Below are positions 37,733 through 47,600 of a stretch of DNA of 55,466 nt, piece by piece. A program made the position numbers and the translations under genes. Below the pieces are notes generated by a model. The model made no database searches. It saw only the letters and a list, made by a program, of their open reading frames with translations, and was not told the DNA's origin. This DNA is from CG2-30-36-39 sp964433225 (GTDB taxonomy: Bacteria; Patescibacteriota; Microgenomatia; UBA1400; PJMF01): NCBI GenBank assembly GCA_964433225.1, contig CAYSQA010000004.1:1-55466 (forward strand), read 5' to 3'. The first letter of the stretch is position 1, and every line of letters starts with the position of its first letter.

Positions 37733-39604
37733 ATGTTGAAAGCTGCAGAATTACGTCAAAAATATTTAGATTTTTGTAAAAAAAATGGGCATGTGGTTGT
37801 GCCATCTTCTCCATTGGTACCAGAAAACGATCCAACCACTCTCTTTACCGGTTCTGGGATGCAACCAATGATTAATTATCTTTTGGGCGATAAGCATCCC
37901 AAAGGGACTCGAATTGCTGATTCACAAAAATGTTTTAGATCTCAAGATATTGAAGAAGTTGGTGACAATCGTCATACCACTTTTTTTGAGATGTTGGGCA
38001 ATTGGTCTTTGGGTGATTATTTTAAAAAAGAACAATTGAACTGGTATTTCAAGTTTCTTACCGAAGAAATGTTTCTAGACCCAGAACGGCTTTATGTGAC
38101 TGTTTACCAAGGTAATGACGAGCTAGGAATCCCCAAAGACGAAGAGGCTATTGAAATTTGGCAAGAACTATTTGCTCAACATAAGATCGATGCTCAAGTG
38201 GTAGATAAAGCTGACCAAGTTGGCCTTAGTCATGGCAGAATTTTCCCTTATGGTAACAATAACTGGTGGTCTAGAGCTGGTGCTCCAGAAAACATGCCGG
38301 TCGGTGAACCTGGTGGCCCAGACAGTGAAGTTTTTTATGATTTTGGTGAAAAACTAGGTTTACATGAAAAATCTGAGTGGAAAAACCAGCCTTGCCATGT
38401 GAATTGTGACTGTGGTCGGTTTTTAGAGATTGGTAACTCAGTGTTTATGCAGTATCTCAAGACAGATCAGGGATTTGAACCACTGCCCCAGAAAAACATT
38501 GATTTTGGTGGTGGTTTGGAAAGAAGTTTGGCTGCCGTGAATGGTGATCCTGATGTTTTTAAGACAGATTTATTTTCACCTGTGGTAAATAGGTTAGAAA
38601 ATTTAGCTAATAAAAAATATGAAACCGAGGCAGTGGCCTTTCGAGTAATTGCTGATCATATGAGAGCAGCGGTGATGTTGATCGCAGATGGAGTTTTCCC
38701 TGGTAATAAAGACCAAGGTTATTTTGTTCGTCGTTTATTGAGAAGAGCAGTTCGTTACGGAATGAAATTGGGGATTAAGCAACAGTTTTTGGCGGAGTTA
38801 GTTTCTGGAGTAGTTGAGATTTATTATCAGGCTTATCCTCAAGTTGCCGATCAACAAGATAAAATTAAACAGGTGGTAAGTCAGGAAGAGCAAAAATTTT
38901 TGCGTACTTTAGATAAAGGATTGAAAGAATTTGATAAATCTACTCAAATTAGTAAAAAACTAACGGCTGAATTAGCTTTTACTCTCTATGAAACCTATGG
39001 TTTTCCGTTAGAACTATCTTTAGAAGAAGCAGAGTCAAGAGTTTTAAAAATTGAAGATAATTTTGCAGCAAAGTTTCAGCAAGTAAAACAACAACATGCT
39101 GATAAATCTCGAACGGCTTCGGCTGGTAAGTTCAAAGGTGGTTTGCAAGATCATTCTGAAATAACAGTTAAGTTCCATACTGCCACCCACCTAATTCATG
39201 CTGCTTTGAGAAAAATACTGGGAACGATGGTTAGTCAAAAAGGTTCTAATATTAATGCTCAGCGTTTACGTTTTGATTTCACCTATGATCAAGCTTTAAC
39301 CAAAGAGGCACTGCAACAAATTGAAGATCAGGTCAATGCTTGGATTAAGGCTGACTTGCCAGTTAGCAAAAAAATGATGGAGAAACAGGCTGCTTTGGCA
39401 GATGGAGCCTTAGCTTTTTTTGTTGAGAAATATCCAGACGAAGTAAGTGTTTATCAAATTGGCGATGACAGTCAAACTATTTCTAAAGAGTTTTGTGGTG
39501 GTCCCCATGTTACTCAAACTGGAGAAATTGGAGCAATCGAGATTTTCAAAGAAAAATCAGCTGCAGCCGGAGTGAGAAGAGTTTACGCTAGGTTAAAGAA
39601 GTAA
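37733..39604 (+). CDS. alaS: alanyl-tRNA synthetase lacking the C-Ala domain
   Basis: The enzyme charges tRNA-Ala and tmRNA. The class II catalytic core is intact: FTGSGMQPMINYLLG, QKCFRSQDIEEVGDNRHTTFFEMLGNWSLGDYFK and GGGLERS. The tRNA-recognition region and the editing domain follow (HTATHLIHAALR with HxxxH near 492-496, and EFCGGPHVTQTGEIG). The protein stops at 623 aa just after the editing domain; bacterial AlaRS is usually about 870 aa with a C-terminal C-Ala oligomerisation domain. The tmRNA encoded 4 kb upstream has the G3-U70 pair that AlaRS reads. Confidence 0.96.
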   Translation: MLKAAELRQKYLDFCKKNGHVVVPSSPLVPENDPTTLFTGSGMQPMINYLLGDKHPKGTRIADSQKCFRSQDIEEVGDNRHTTFFEMLGNWSLGDYFKKEQLNWYFKFLTEEMFLDPERLYVTVYQGNDELGIPKDEEAIEIWQELFAQHKIDAQVVDKADQVGLSHGRIFPYGNNNWWSRAGAPENMPVGEPGGPDSEVFYDFGEKLGLHEKSEWKNQPCHVNCDCGRFLEIGNSVFMQYLKTDQGFEPLPQKNIDFGGGLERSLAAVNGDPDVFKTDLFSPVVNRLENLANKKYETEAVAFRVIADHMRAAVMLIADGVFPGNKDQGYFVRRLLRRAVRYGMKLGIKQQFLAELVSGVVEIYYQAYPQVADQQDKIKQVVSQEEQKFLRTLDKGLKEFDKSTQISKKLTAELAFTLYETYGFPLELSLEEAESRVLKIEDNFAAKFQQVKQQHADKSRTASAGKFKGGLQDHSEITVKFHTATHLIHAALRKILGTMVSQKGSNINAQRLRFDFTYDQALTKEALQQIEDQVNAWIKADLPVSKKMMEKQAALADGALAFFVEKYPDEVSVYQIGDDSQTISKEFCGGPHVTQTGEIGAIEIFKEKSAAAGVRRVYARLKK

Positions 39605-39689
39605 ACCCCCTCTTTTATTCTCCCAAGAACTTTGCTTAAATGGAGTATAGACGCTAGAGGCGTTTCGGTTGTTGTATTCAAAAAAATTT

Positions 39690-41951
39690 ATGTCATTAAA
39701 TCTGCCCTTTATTAGCAAAAAATCAAAGTCATCAGCGACTGAAGTGGTTGTAGACGCTTTTTTAGGTTTAGTTTTTTCGGAAAATGGAATAAGAGCTGCT
39801 TTTTGGCAAGTTGATGGTAATCAAGTGGTGATTAAACAGCAATCAGCTTTTTATACCTTTACCAATGATGATGAGGCAATTATTGCCACTGATGATGCTT
39901 TGAAAGAGTTAGGTAAGGAGTCTGAAGCTGTTAATGAAGTGGTGTTTGGTTTTGATCCAAAATGGGTTAATGATAATGGTTTAGTTAAAGAAAAACGTCC
40001 TTTTATCAAAAAACTGACAGAAAATTTATCTTTAAAACCAGTTGGCTTTGTAGTTCTGACTGATGCGATTATTCAAGATATTTTTTTTAGAGAAAAAACT
40101 GTTTCTCAAATCTTGATTTATATTCAGGAAGCTGCTTTATCTTTGATTTTGTTGAAAAAAGGCAAAGTAGCTCAGCAAATTTCGGTGGGGCGATCTGATG
40201 ATGTAGTAGCTGATATTGTTGAGGGATTAGCTAGGTTTGATAAAGATAAAACCGATGATGGTAGTTACTTACCAGCCAAAATGGTTTTGGCTTCATTAGT
40301 GTTAACTGATCTAGACCTTCAAGACATCAGAACTAAAATCATTAATTATGATTGGGCAGATAACCACCCTTTTGTACAGAGTCCTTTGATTGAAAAAATC
40401 ATGGCTGACCGAGTTTTGGAGATAGTGATTAAACAAGGAGGTTTGGCTGTAGCTGAAAGCAGAGGTTTAAAGCTTGACGATGTTGATGAATCAATTTTAG
40501 AAAAAGGGAAAGTTGACTCATCAGACTCAGTTGATTTTGGTTTTTCTGATGTTGACACTGATTTAGCTGGCGACAATTTTACCTCAGTTGGTTCCTCTGA
40601 ACAAAAGGCAGAAGCAACTAGTTTTGGGATTCCAATTTCTCAAGAAGAGCTGCCCAAAGAAAGAGATAATCATTTAGTTAAAAAACCACTTGTTTCAACT
40701 AATAACCAAACAGCAACAAAATTTACTAATAGAAAGTCTGGCCCAATGAACAAACTGTTGCATTGGTATCATCACCATCCTCATAAAAAGATGATTTTGG
40801 GAGGGGCGGTGAGTGGTTTTTTGGCCTCAATTGCCTTATTAGTTGGTGGTTTGGTTTTTGCTTATAAAGTGGAAGTTTCGGTAGAATTAACAGAAAGAGT
40901 GATAGCAAAAGAAGTTGAGTTAAAGGTTGATACTACGGTGGCTACTTCTAATGTTGAAAACTTAACTTTAAGGGGTGAGTTGGAAGTAGAAGAGTATAAC
41001 GGGACTAAAGTAACTGATACTACCGGAGTTAAATTGGTTGGTGAAAAAGCTAAAGGCAAAATTACGATTTTAAATAAAACTACTTCGCCAAAAACTTTTA
41101 CTGCTGGAACGGTTTTTTCTTCTGGTTCTCTAAACTTTACTTTGGATGAAGAAGTTACGGTTGCTTCGGCTGAAGTGACCCAATCAGGGACAAGTGAAAC
41201 CAAGGATTACGGTAAACTGGATACTCAAGTAACTGCTGCCAAAATTGGTGCTGAAAGCAACTTGGCTGTAGAGAGAGAGTTAACTGTAGCTAACTATGAC
41301 CAAGGAACTTATTCTGCCTTGGTTAAGGAAACTTTTACTGGTGGCTCTAGTAGAGAAGTAAGAGTAATCTCTCAAGAAGATAAGACTTTGGTGCTAAATG
41401 ATTTAAAGAAAGAGTTATTTAAAAAAGCTCAGGAAGATTATGCTAATAAATCTGGAGATGGTGTTTATTATGTTCTTTCTGGTAAACAGGTAGTGGTCGA
41501 AGCTGATTATGGAGGAGAGCTAGGCGAAGAAGCTGACCAACTGGCTTTAGAGTTAACGATGGAGTTTGAAGCAGTGCGGTATTCTTCTGAGGATATTAAA
41601 CCATTGGCTGTAGAGATTCTGAAAGCTGATTTACCGGCTGGATATGAGTTTACTGATGATGCCCCAGAGATCCTAACGGCACCCAGAGAAGAGGCTACCA
41701 GTAGTTCACAGATAATCTTGGAAGCAAATGTTAGTGCTAAGGCTCTACCAAAATTTGATCCAAGTAACCTAACTTCTGCTTTACGAGGAATACCTTTAGA
41801 AGCAGTTAGTAGTAAAGCAACTGAAAGACCAGAAATTAGGTCAGCTAGTTATTCAGTTAAACCTTCTTTAGCAAAGATGTTTGTTTCTACTGTTCCCAAA
41901 GCAGATCATAGAATTATTATTAATATTCTTCAGGAAAAAACTAGTGAGTAA
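39690..41951 (+). CDS. actin-like domain fused through a TM helix to a baseplate-J-like surface domain
   Basis: The 753-aa protein starts at the ATG at 39690 (a TTG at 39669 is less likely). Residues about 15-270 look like a cytosolic PilM/FtsA-type actin fold (VVVDAFLGLVFSENGIRAAFW, LIYIQEAALSLILLKKGKV). A disordered acidic/Ser-rich linker follows (about 275-355), then a basic stretch and one transmembrane helix (about 368-392). The outer part has KAKGKITILNKTTSPKTFTAGTVF, the baseplate-J-like fold seen in CPR surface proteins, and ends in beta-rich repeats. It would link an inside ATPase-like fold to an outside assembly. A sortase overlaps its 3' end by 8 nt. Confidence 0.7.
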   Translation: MSLNLPFISKKSKSSATEVVVDAFLGLVFSENGIRAAFWQVDGNQVVIKQQSAFYTFTNDDEAIIATDDALKELGKESEAVNEVVFGFDPKWVNDNGLVKEKRPFIKKLTENLSLKPVGFVVLTDAIIQDIFFREKTVSQILIYIQEAALSLILLKKGKVAQQISVGRSDDVVADIVEGLARFDKDKTDDGSYLPAKMVLASLVLTDLDLQDIRTKIINYDWADNHPFVQSPLIEKIMADRVLEIVIKQGGLAVAESRGLKLDDVDESILEKGKVDSSDSVDFGFSDVDTDLAGDNFTSVGSSEQKAEATSFGIPISQEELPKERDNHLVKKPLVSTNNQTATKFTNRKSGPMNKLLHWYHHHPHKKMILGGAVSGFLASIALLVGGLVFAYKVEVSVELTERVIAKEVELKVDTTVATSNVENLTLRGELEVEEYNGTKVTDTTGVKLVGEKAKGKITILNKTTSPKTFTAGTVFSSGSLNFTLDEEVTVASAEVTQSGTSETKDYGKLDTQVTAAKIGAESNLAVERELTVANYDQGTYSALVKETFTGGSSREVRVISQEDKTLVLNDLKKELFKKAQEDYANKSGDGVYYVLSGKQVVVEADYGGELGEEADQLALELTMEFEAVRYSSEDIKPLAVEILKADLPAGYEFTDDAPEILTAPREEATSSSQIILEANVSAKALPKFDPSNLTSALRGIPLEAVSSKATERPEIRSASYSVKPSLAKMFVSTVPKADHRIIINILQEKTSE

Positions 41952-42915
41952 ACATGCTTCTTCACTATCTAACAACCAACGTCAGGACTTGGTTAAGGTT
42001 TATCGTGAAGCGATTAAAAAAGGTGTTTCTTTAGCTAAAATCGAGAAAAAAATTGAAAAACTAGCAAAAAGATTAACTGTTGCTGAAAAAAAAGAGACTA
42101 AAGAAGTTGAGTACGAAAAGAAAAACTTTAGGAACAGAATTCCCAAAATAATTAGGATGGGGGCGGCAATTTTACCGACAGTTTTGTTGTTGGTAGGAAT
42201 TAGTTTGGTTGGTAGTGCTACCTATCCAATTTTGGCTTACTATGTTGAGGACCTTTCCAAAAGCACCATTAACTTAAAAGCTCCTGTTCCTCCTGATCAA
42301 ATTTTAGACTCAACACCAATTACTTTAGCTGACTCACAGGGGTTAGTAGCAGAAGATTTTGGGGTGGCAGTAGGCAATGATGAGCCGGTAATTTTAGATT
42401 CTGTTCTAGATTACACCAACTTAAATAATTGGTTTGAAGGAGATAATTTGCCTGAATTTGTTCAAGAAAGCGAAGCTAACCAACCAACTTCTTATATTTT
42501 AGATATTCCCAAAGTAAATGTTGCTAACGCGCTAGTGGCCGTAGGTGGGAGTGATCTTAATAAAAGCTTAATTCAGTATCCTGGCACAGCCTTGCCAGGT
42601 CAGGCTGGTGCACCAGTGATTTTTGGCCATTCAGTGTTACGGCAATTTTATAATCCAAAAGAAGCTAATCCCAAGCGTTACACCTCTATTTTTAGTTACA
42701 TTATGACTTTAGAAAAAGGTGACAAAATTTATGTCACCATAGAAGGAGTTAAGTATACGTATGTGGTGGTAAGCAAAACCGAAGTTAAGCCTACAGATAC
42801 TTATATTTTATCCCAGCGTTATGACACAAGACAATTAAAGTTGGTAACTTGTACTCCAGAGGGGACTTATTTGAGACGAGGAGTAATTACAGCACAACTA
42901 GTAAAGGACAAATAA
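41944..42915 (+). CDS. sortase
   Basis: The GTG at 41944 follows CAGGAAAA and overlaps the previous stop. The 323-aa protein has a cytosolic Lys-rich helical N-terminus (about 1-70), a transmembrane helix (about 78-100), a linker, and a C-terminal sortase domain with IPKVNVANALVAVGG, VIFGHS (catalytic His) and LVTCTPEGTYLRRGVI (catalytic Cys and Arg). It would attach surface proteins or build pilus-like polymers. No classic LPXTG substrate is in the window; the Ig-like protein at 24484 has LPVAG. Confidence 0.88.
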   Translation: MSKHASSLSNNQRQDLVKVYREAIKKGVSLAKIEKKIEKLAKRLTVAEKKETKEVEYEKKNFRNRIPKIIRMGAAILPTVLLLVGISLVGSATYPILAYYVEDLSKSTINLKAPVPPDQILDSTPITLADSQGLVAEDFGVAVGNDEPVILDSVLDYTNLNNWFEGDNLPEFVQESEANQPTSYILDIPKVNVANALVAVGGSDLNKSLIQYPGTALPGQAGAPVIFGHSVLRQFYNPKEANPKRYTSIFSYIMTLEKGDKIYVTIEGVKYTYVVVSKTEVKPTDTYILSQRYDTRQLKLVTCTPEGTYLRRGVITAQLVKDK

Positions 42916-43298
42916 TGTCATATCTAGCAATTGATTTTGGTACTAAAAGAGTAGGTGTGGCTGTTTCTAGAGGAACATTGGCCGTGCCATTAGTAGTTTT
43001 AGCTAATGAAGAAAATCTTTTTGAAGAGTTGTTAAAGATTATTGAGCAAGAAGAAACCCAAAAAATTATTGTAGGTTTGTCAGAAAACGAGATGGCACTC
43101 AAAACTGAGGAATTTGTGAGGAAGCTTAAAGCTAAGACAGAAATTCCAGTTGAGTTTGCAGATGAGACATTGAGTTCTCACGAAGTTGAGCAGAGACTTC
43201 AAAATCAGGGAATCAAACATAAAGTTCGTTCTGGGCCGATCGATCATTTTGCGGCAGCGATTATTTTGGAAAATTGGTTGGAGCAACAGCAATTTTAG
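42915..43298 (+). CDS. ruvX: RuvX/YqgF-type Holliday junction resolvase-like protein
   Basis: The ATG overlaps the sortase stop by one base (TAATG). The 127-aa RNase H-like protein has LAIDFGTKRVGVAVS, IIVGLSENEM, FADETLSS and DHFAAAIIL, the YqgF motif set including the catalytic Asp residues. It is implicated in pre-16S rRNA processing and recombination. It is followed by mltG, a pairing common in bacteria. Confidence 0.92.
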   Translation: MSYLAIDFGTKRVGVAVSRGTLAVPLVVLANEENLFEELLKIIEQEETQKIIVGLSENEMALKTEEFVRKLKAKTEIPVEFADETLSSHEVEQRLQNQGIKHKVRSGPIDHFAAAIILENWLEQQQF

Positions 43299-43329
43299 TG
43301 CCTATTTTTCAGCAAATGTCTGTTCAATG

Positions 43330-43338
43330 TGCTACACT
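43330..43338 (+). promoter_or_regulatory. extended -10 promoter of mltG
   Basis: TG-C-TACACT lies 29 nt before the ATG. Confidence 0.5.
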
Positions 43339-43367
43339 GATTCCTTACTAATTTAATTAAATATCAT

Positions 43368-44366
43368 ATGAAGCAAAAAAAATTTCTTTTTAAAAAACGC
43401 TTTTTAATTCTGATTCCATTACTTTTGGGGTTGGGAGTTATTTCTTTATGGATGGTTTTTTTAACTTTAGTTAGCCCAGTTAATAGTCAACTGACTCAAA
43501 CTCAAGTTTTTGTGATTCCCAAGGGTCAAGCTGTATCAGTAATTGGTGAAAGACTGAAAGAAAGTGGCTTGATTAAGAATGCTTTAGCTTTCAGATTTAT
43601 TGTCAAAAAAGACGGTCTTTCTCAAAAGATTCAAGCTGGTAGTTTTGATTTATCTCCAAGCATGACTACGGCAGAGGTTGCCCAAAAACTTACTCAGGGG
43701 ACCTATGATTTATGGGTGACTATTCCCGAGGGCTGGCGTCGAGAAGAAATTGCTGACAGTTTGGCTAAACAAGAGTTGGAGAGTTTTTCTAAAGAAGAAT
43801 TTTTGAGTTTAACCAAGGGTCAAGAAGGCAGGTTGTTTCCAGATACCTATTTGGTGCCAAGACAAATCTCCACAGAGCAATTAGTGAGATTATTGCAACA
43901 GACTTTCGAGAAGAAGATTATTAATGGTTTAAAAAATGATTTAGCTCAGAGTGATTATTCTTTAACTGAAATCTTAACAATGGCCTCGATTGTAGAACGA
44001 GAGGCTAAAGGTTATGACCAAATGACCAAAGTAGCTGGAGTATTATGGCAAAGACTTGAGATCGGAATGGCTTTGCAAGTTGATGCTAGTTTACAATACA
44101 TCAAGGGTTTTGATCAGGTTCAAGATACTTGGTGGCCTACGCCTACAGCAGCTGATAAAGAGCTAAACTCGGTTTTTAATACTTATAAGTATCCTGGTTT
44201 GCCACCAGCACCAATTGCCAATCCAGGTTTAGATGCGATCAAAGCCACTTTAAATCCAGTTAATACTGGAGCTCTTTTTTATCTGCACGACCTGAGTGGC
44301 CAAATCCATTTTGCTACTACTTTGGAGGGGCACAACGCTAACGTGGAAAAATACTTGCGTAATTAA
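43368..44366 (+). CDS. mltG: endolytic transglycosylase MltG
   Basis: The 332-aa protein cuts nascent peptidoglycan strands. A basic N-terminus precedes a transmembrane helix (about 12-34). LysM-like and YceG domains follow: GQEGRLFPDTYLVP, LTMASIVEREAKG with the catalytic Glu, and VLWQRLEIGMALQVDASLQY. TYKYPGLPPAPIANPG is a further signature. It shows that the organism keeps a peptidoglycan wall. Confidence 0.94.
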   Translation: MKQKKFLFKKRFLILIPLLLGLGVISLWMVFLTLVSPVNSQLTQTQVFVIPKGQAVSVIGERLKESGLIKNALAFRFIVKKDGLSQKIQAGSFDLSPSMTTAEVAQKLTQGTYDLWVTIPEGWRREEIADSLAKQELESFSKEEFLSLTKGQEGRLFPDTYLVPRQISTEQLVRLLQQTFEKKIINGLKNDLAQSDYSLTEILTMASIVEREAKGYDQMTKVAGVLWQRLEIGMALQVDASLQYIKGFDQVQDTWWPTPTAADKELNSVFNTYKYPGLPPAPIANPGLDAIKATLNPVNTGALFYLHDLSGQIHFATTLEGHNANVEKYLRN

Positions 44367-44374
44367 AAGTCTTC

Positions 44375-44687
44375 TGTTAAAATAGCAAGTTATTGCGTAC
44401 GGGCTTTGAGATAGAAAGTCGTTTTTTCGTTTTTCTATCTTAAAAACAGTTGCAAAAATAACAAGATCTTGTGATTCTTTGAAAAGAGTATCGCAAACAA
44501 ATAAAAAAAGAAATACCTATTCTGCAGAATGATTGGCTCAAACAATCACATCGTATAAGTTTTTTTAGCTAAAGAGACAACTCGAAGAGAGTGGTCTCTG
44601 TTTTTGTCTGCTAAGACGAAAACATTTTCTTGAGATAATCCAGACTCAAGAAATAAACAACCAAAGTAAATAGAGAGGGACTATTTT
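44375..44687 (+). promoter_or_regulatory. rpoB promoter and ~300-nt structured leader
   Basis: TG-T-TAAAAT (44375-44383) starts a long leader with several hairpins: GATAGAAA (44410-44417) with TTTCTATC (44432-44439); TGATTG (44530-44535) with CAATCA (44543-44548); the attenuator at 44573-44605; and TTCTTGAG (44627-44634) with CTCAAGAA (44645-44652). No rplJ-rplL genes precede rpoB. AGAGAGGGA provides the ribosome binding site. Confidence 0.6.
44573..44605 (+). terminator. leader attenuator upstream of rpoBC
   Basis: AGAGAC-A-ACTC, loop GAAGA, GAGT-G-GTCTCT form a 10-bp stem with one mismatch, followed by GTTTTTG. It lies about 80 nt before rpoB and about 200 nt after the predicted start of transcription. 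Confidence 0.65.
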
Positions 44688-47600
44688 ATGTCACAACAGG
44701 TTCGTGTTAATTGGGGAAAGCAACACAAAGTTTTGCCAGAGTTAGATCTGATTAAACTCCAAAAAGATAACTATGAATGGTTTCTCGCTGAAGGCATTAG
44801 AGAGTCTCTTTTAGAAGTGAATGGTGAAAAAGGAATTGAAGATTTCACTGGTAAAAACTGGGCTCTTTCCTTTGGTAATTTCCGTTTTGGTCAAGCAAAA
44901 TACACTCCTTCCCAAGCCAAGAAAAAAGCTGTTTCTTATGATGCTCCCTTGTATGTAGAAGCAACTTTAGTTAACAAGAAAACAGGTGAGGAACAAACTC
45001 AAGAAGTTTTCTTAGGTGATTTACCCATGATGACAGACATGGGTACTTTTATTATTAATGGGATTGAACGTGCCATTATTACTCAATTAGTTCGTTCTCC
45101 AGGTGTTTCTTTTTTGGGTGATGAAGATCCAAATTCTCGAAGAGTCCTTTATCGAGCAGAACTAAGACCTCTCAGAGGTTCTTGGTTGGAAGTTAATGTT
45201 GGTCGCCGTGATGTGATGACTGTCAAGATTGACCGCAGACGTAAGATGCCAGTCACAGTGTTACTTCGTGCTTTGGGCTATGAGTCTGATGAGCAAATTA
45301 GAGAACTCTTCCAGGATATTGTCAAAAAAGATGAATATAGTTTATTAGAAAATACTCTCCAAAAAGATCCAACTAGTAATCAGGCTGAAGCCTTAATCGA
45401 GATTTATGAAAAAATGAGACCCGGAGAGCCAGCTGTACTTGAAACAGCTAAACAGTATTTGACTCAACTTTTCTTTGATGCCCGTCGATATGATTTGGGT
45501 GAGGTTGGTCGTTACAAAATTAATCGTCGTCTTAAGTTATCAGCTGATGAAAAAACTACGGTTTTGACTCCAGAAGATATTATTGAAACAGTTCGTTACT
45601 TAATTCAATTGCAAAATGGTGTTGGTAAAGTTGATGATATTGATCACTTGAGTAATCGTCGTGTTAGACGTGTTGGTGAGTTGGTGCAAACTAGTGCTTT
45701 CCGCATTGGTTTAATCAGATTAGAAAGATCTATTCGTGAAAAAATGTCTTTGACCAAGACCGATGAGACTTTAACTCCGGCTGCTTTGGTAAATGCTAGA
45801 CCATTAATTGCTACTATTTCTGAATTTTTTAGACGAAATAGACTATCAGCGATCTTAGATCAAACCAATCCTCTTTCTGAAGTCGATAACTTGCGCAGAC
45901 TATCAGTGATGGGTTCTGGTGGTGTTACTCGTGAGCGAGCTTCATTCTCGATGCGTGATATTAATGCCTCTCAGTACTCTCGTATTTGTCCAGTTCGTTC
46001 TCCAGAAGGTCCAAACATTGGTTTGGTAACATATTTAGCTCTTTATACTAGAGTTAATGATTTTGGTTTCTTAGAGGCTCCTTACTTTAAACTCGATAAA
46101 AAGGGTGACAAAGTTAAGGTTAATTATGATGAGATTGTTTATCTTTCAGCTGATGATGAAGAAGACTACAAGATTACTCATGCCAGTATTGATATCGATG
46201 ATAAGGGTGTAATTCAAGATGATTGGGTGTCAATTCGTCACATGAATCAATTTACAGAGGGTCCAATTACTGATGTGGAATACATTGATGTTGTGCCTCG
46301 TCAAGTGATTGGTACTTCTGCTTCTTTAATTCCATTCATCGCTAATGATGAAGCCAACCGCGCTTTGATGGGTACCCACATGCAATGTCAAGCTGTGCCT
46401 TTGGTTAAACCTCAAGCCCCGATAGTTGGTACAGGTATGGAAAAAGCAGTTTCTACTGCCATGAACCATTCAGTGGTAGCTAAATTTTCTGGAACTGTTG
46501 AGTATGTTGATGCTAATAGAGTTGAACTCAAATTAGATAAAGCTAACCATAAGGAAGCCGAGGTATTTTTTGCTAATAAAACTAGTGAGACTGTGGAGTA
46601 CAACAAAGGTGTGGTTACCTACCACATTGTTAAATTTGAAAGAACTTCTCAAAGTACTTGTTATTCACAAAATGTAGCAGTCAAGGCCGGCCAAAAGGTT
46701 CAACCAGGTGATGTGATCATTAATGGTCCTTCTGCAGATGAAGGAGAACTTTCTTTGGGTACTAATTTATTGATTGCTTACACTTCATTTGATGGTTTGG
46801 GTTATGAAGATGCGATCGTGATTTCTGATCGTTTGGTTAAAGATGATTCTTTGACTTCTATCCAGATTAATGAATATAAAGCTAAGGTGATGGACACTAG
46901 ACTTGGACCAGAGGAACTCACTAATGATATTCCTAATGTCAGTGAGGCTTATTTAAGTAACTTAACCATGGAAGGTATTATCAGAGTTGGTAGTCAAGTT
47001 AATTCTGGTGATATTTTGGTGGGTAAAGTTGCACCAAAAGGTGAGACTGAACTTTCTCCAGAAGAAAGATTATTAAGAGCAATTTTTGGTGAAAAATCTA
47101 AAGAAGTGAGAGATACTTCTTTGAGATTACCTCATGGTGAAACCGGAACTGTTATTGACGTCCAGACTTTAGATCGTGACTTGGGTGATGAATTAGATCC
47201 AGGTACTTTAAAAGAAGTAGTGGTTAAAGTGGCTCAAATCAGAAAAATCAGAGTTGGTGACAAATTAGCAGGAAGACATGGTAACAAGGGTGTTATTTCC
47301 AAAGTCGTGCCTGTGGCTGACATGCCTCACCTCGAAGATGGAACTGCCATTGATATTATTATTTCACCATTGTCAGTGTTAGCTCGTATGAATCTTGGTC
47401 AGCTGTTAGAAGCTCACCTTGGCTGGGCAGCTCAAAAACTTGGTTATAGAGTGGCTATTCCAGCTTTCGAAAGAATCGATGAGAGTAAAATCTGGACAGA
47501 GCTAGAAAGAGCTGGTTTACCAGGATCTGGTAAAGTTCAACTCTATGATGGTCGAACAGGAGAAGCTTTCAGCGAGCAAACTGTAGTGGGTATTGGTTAC

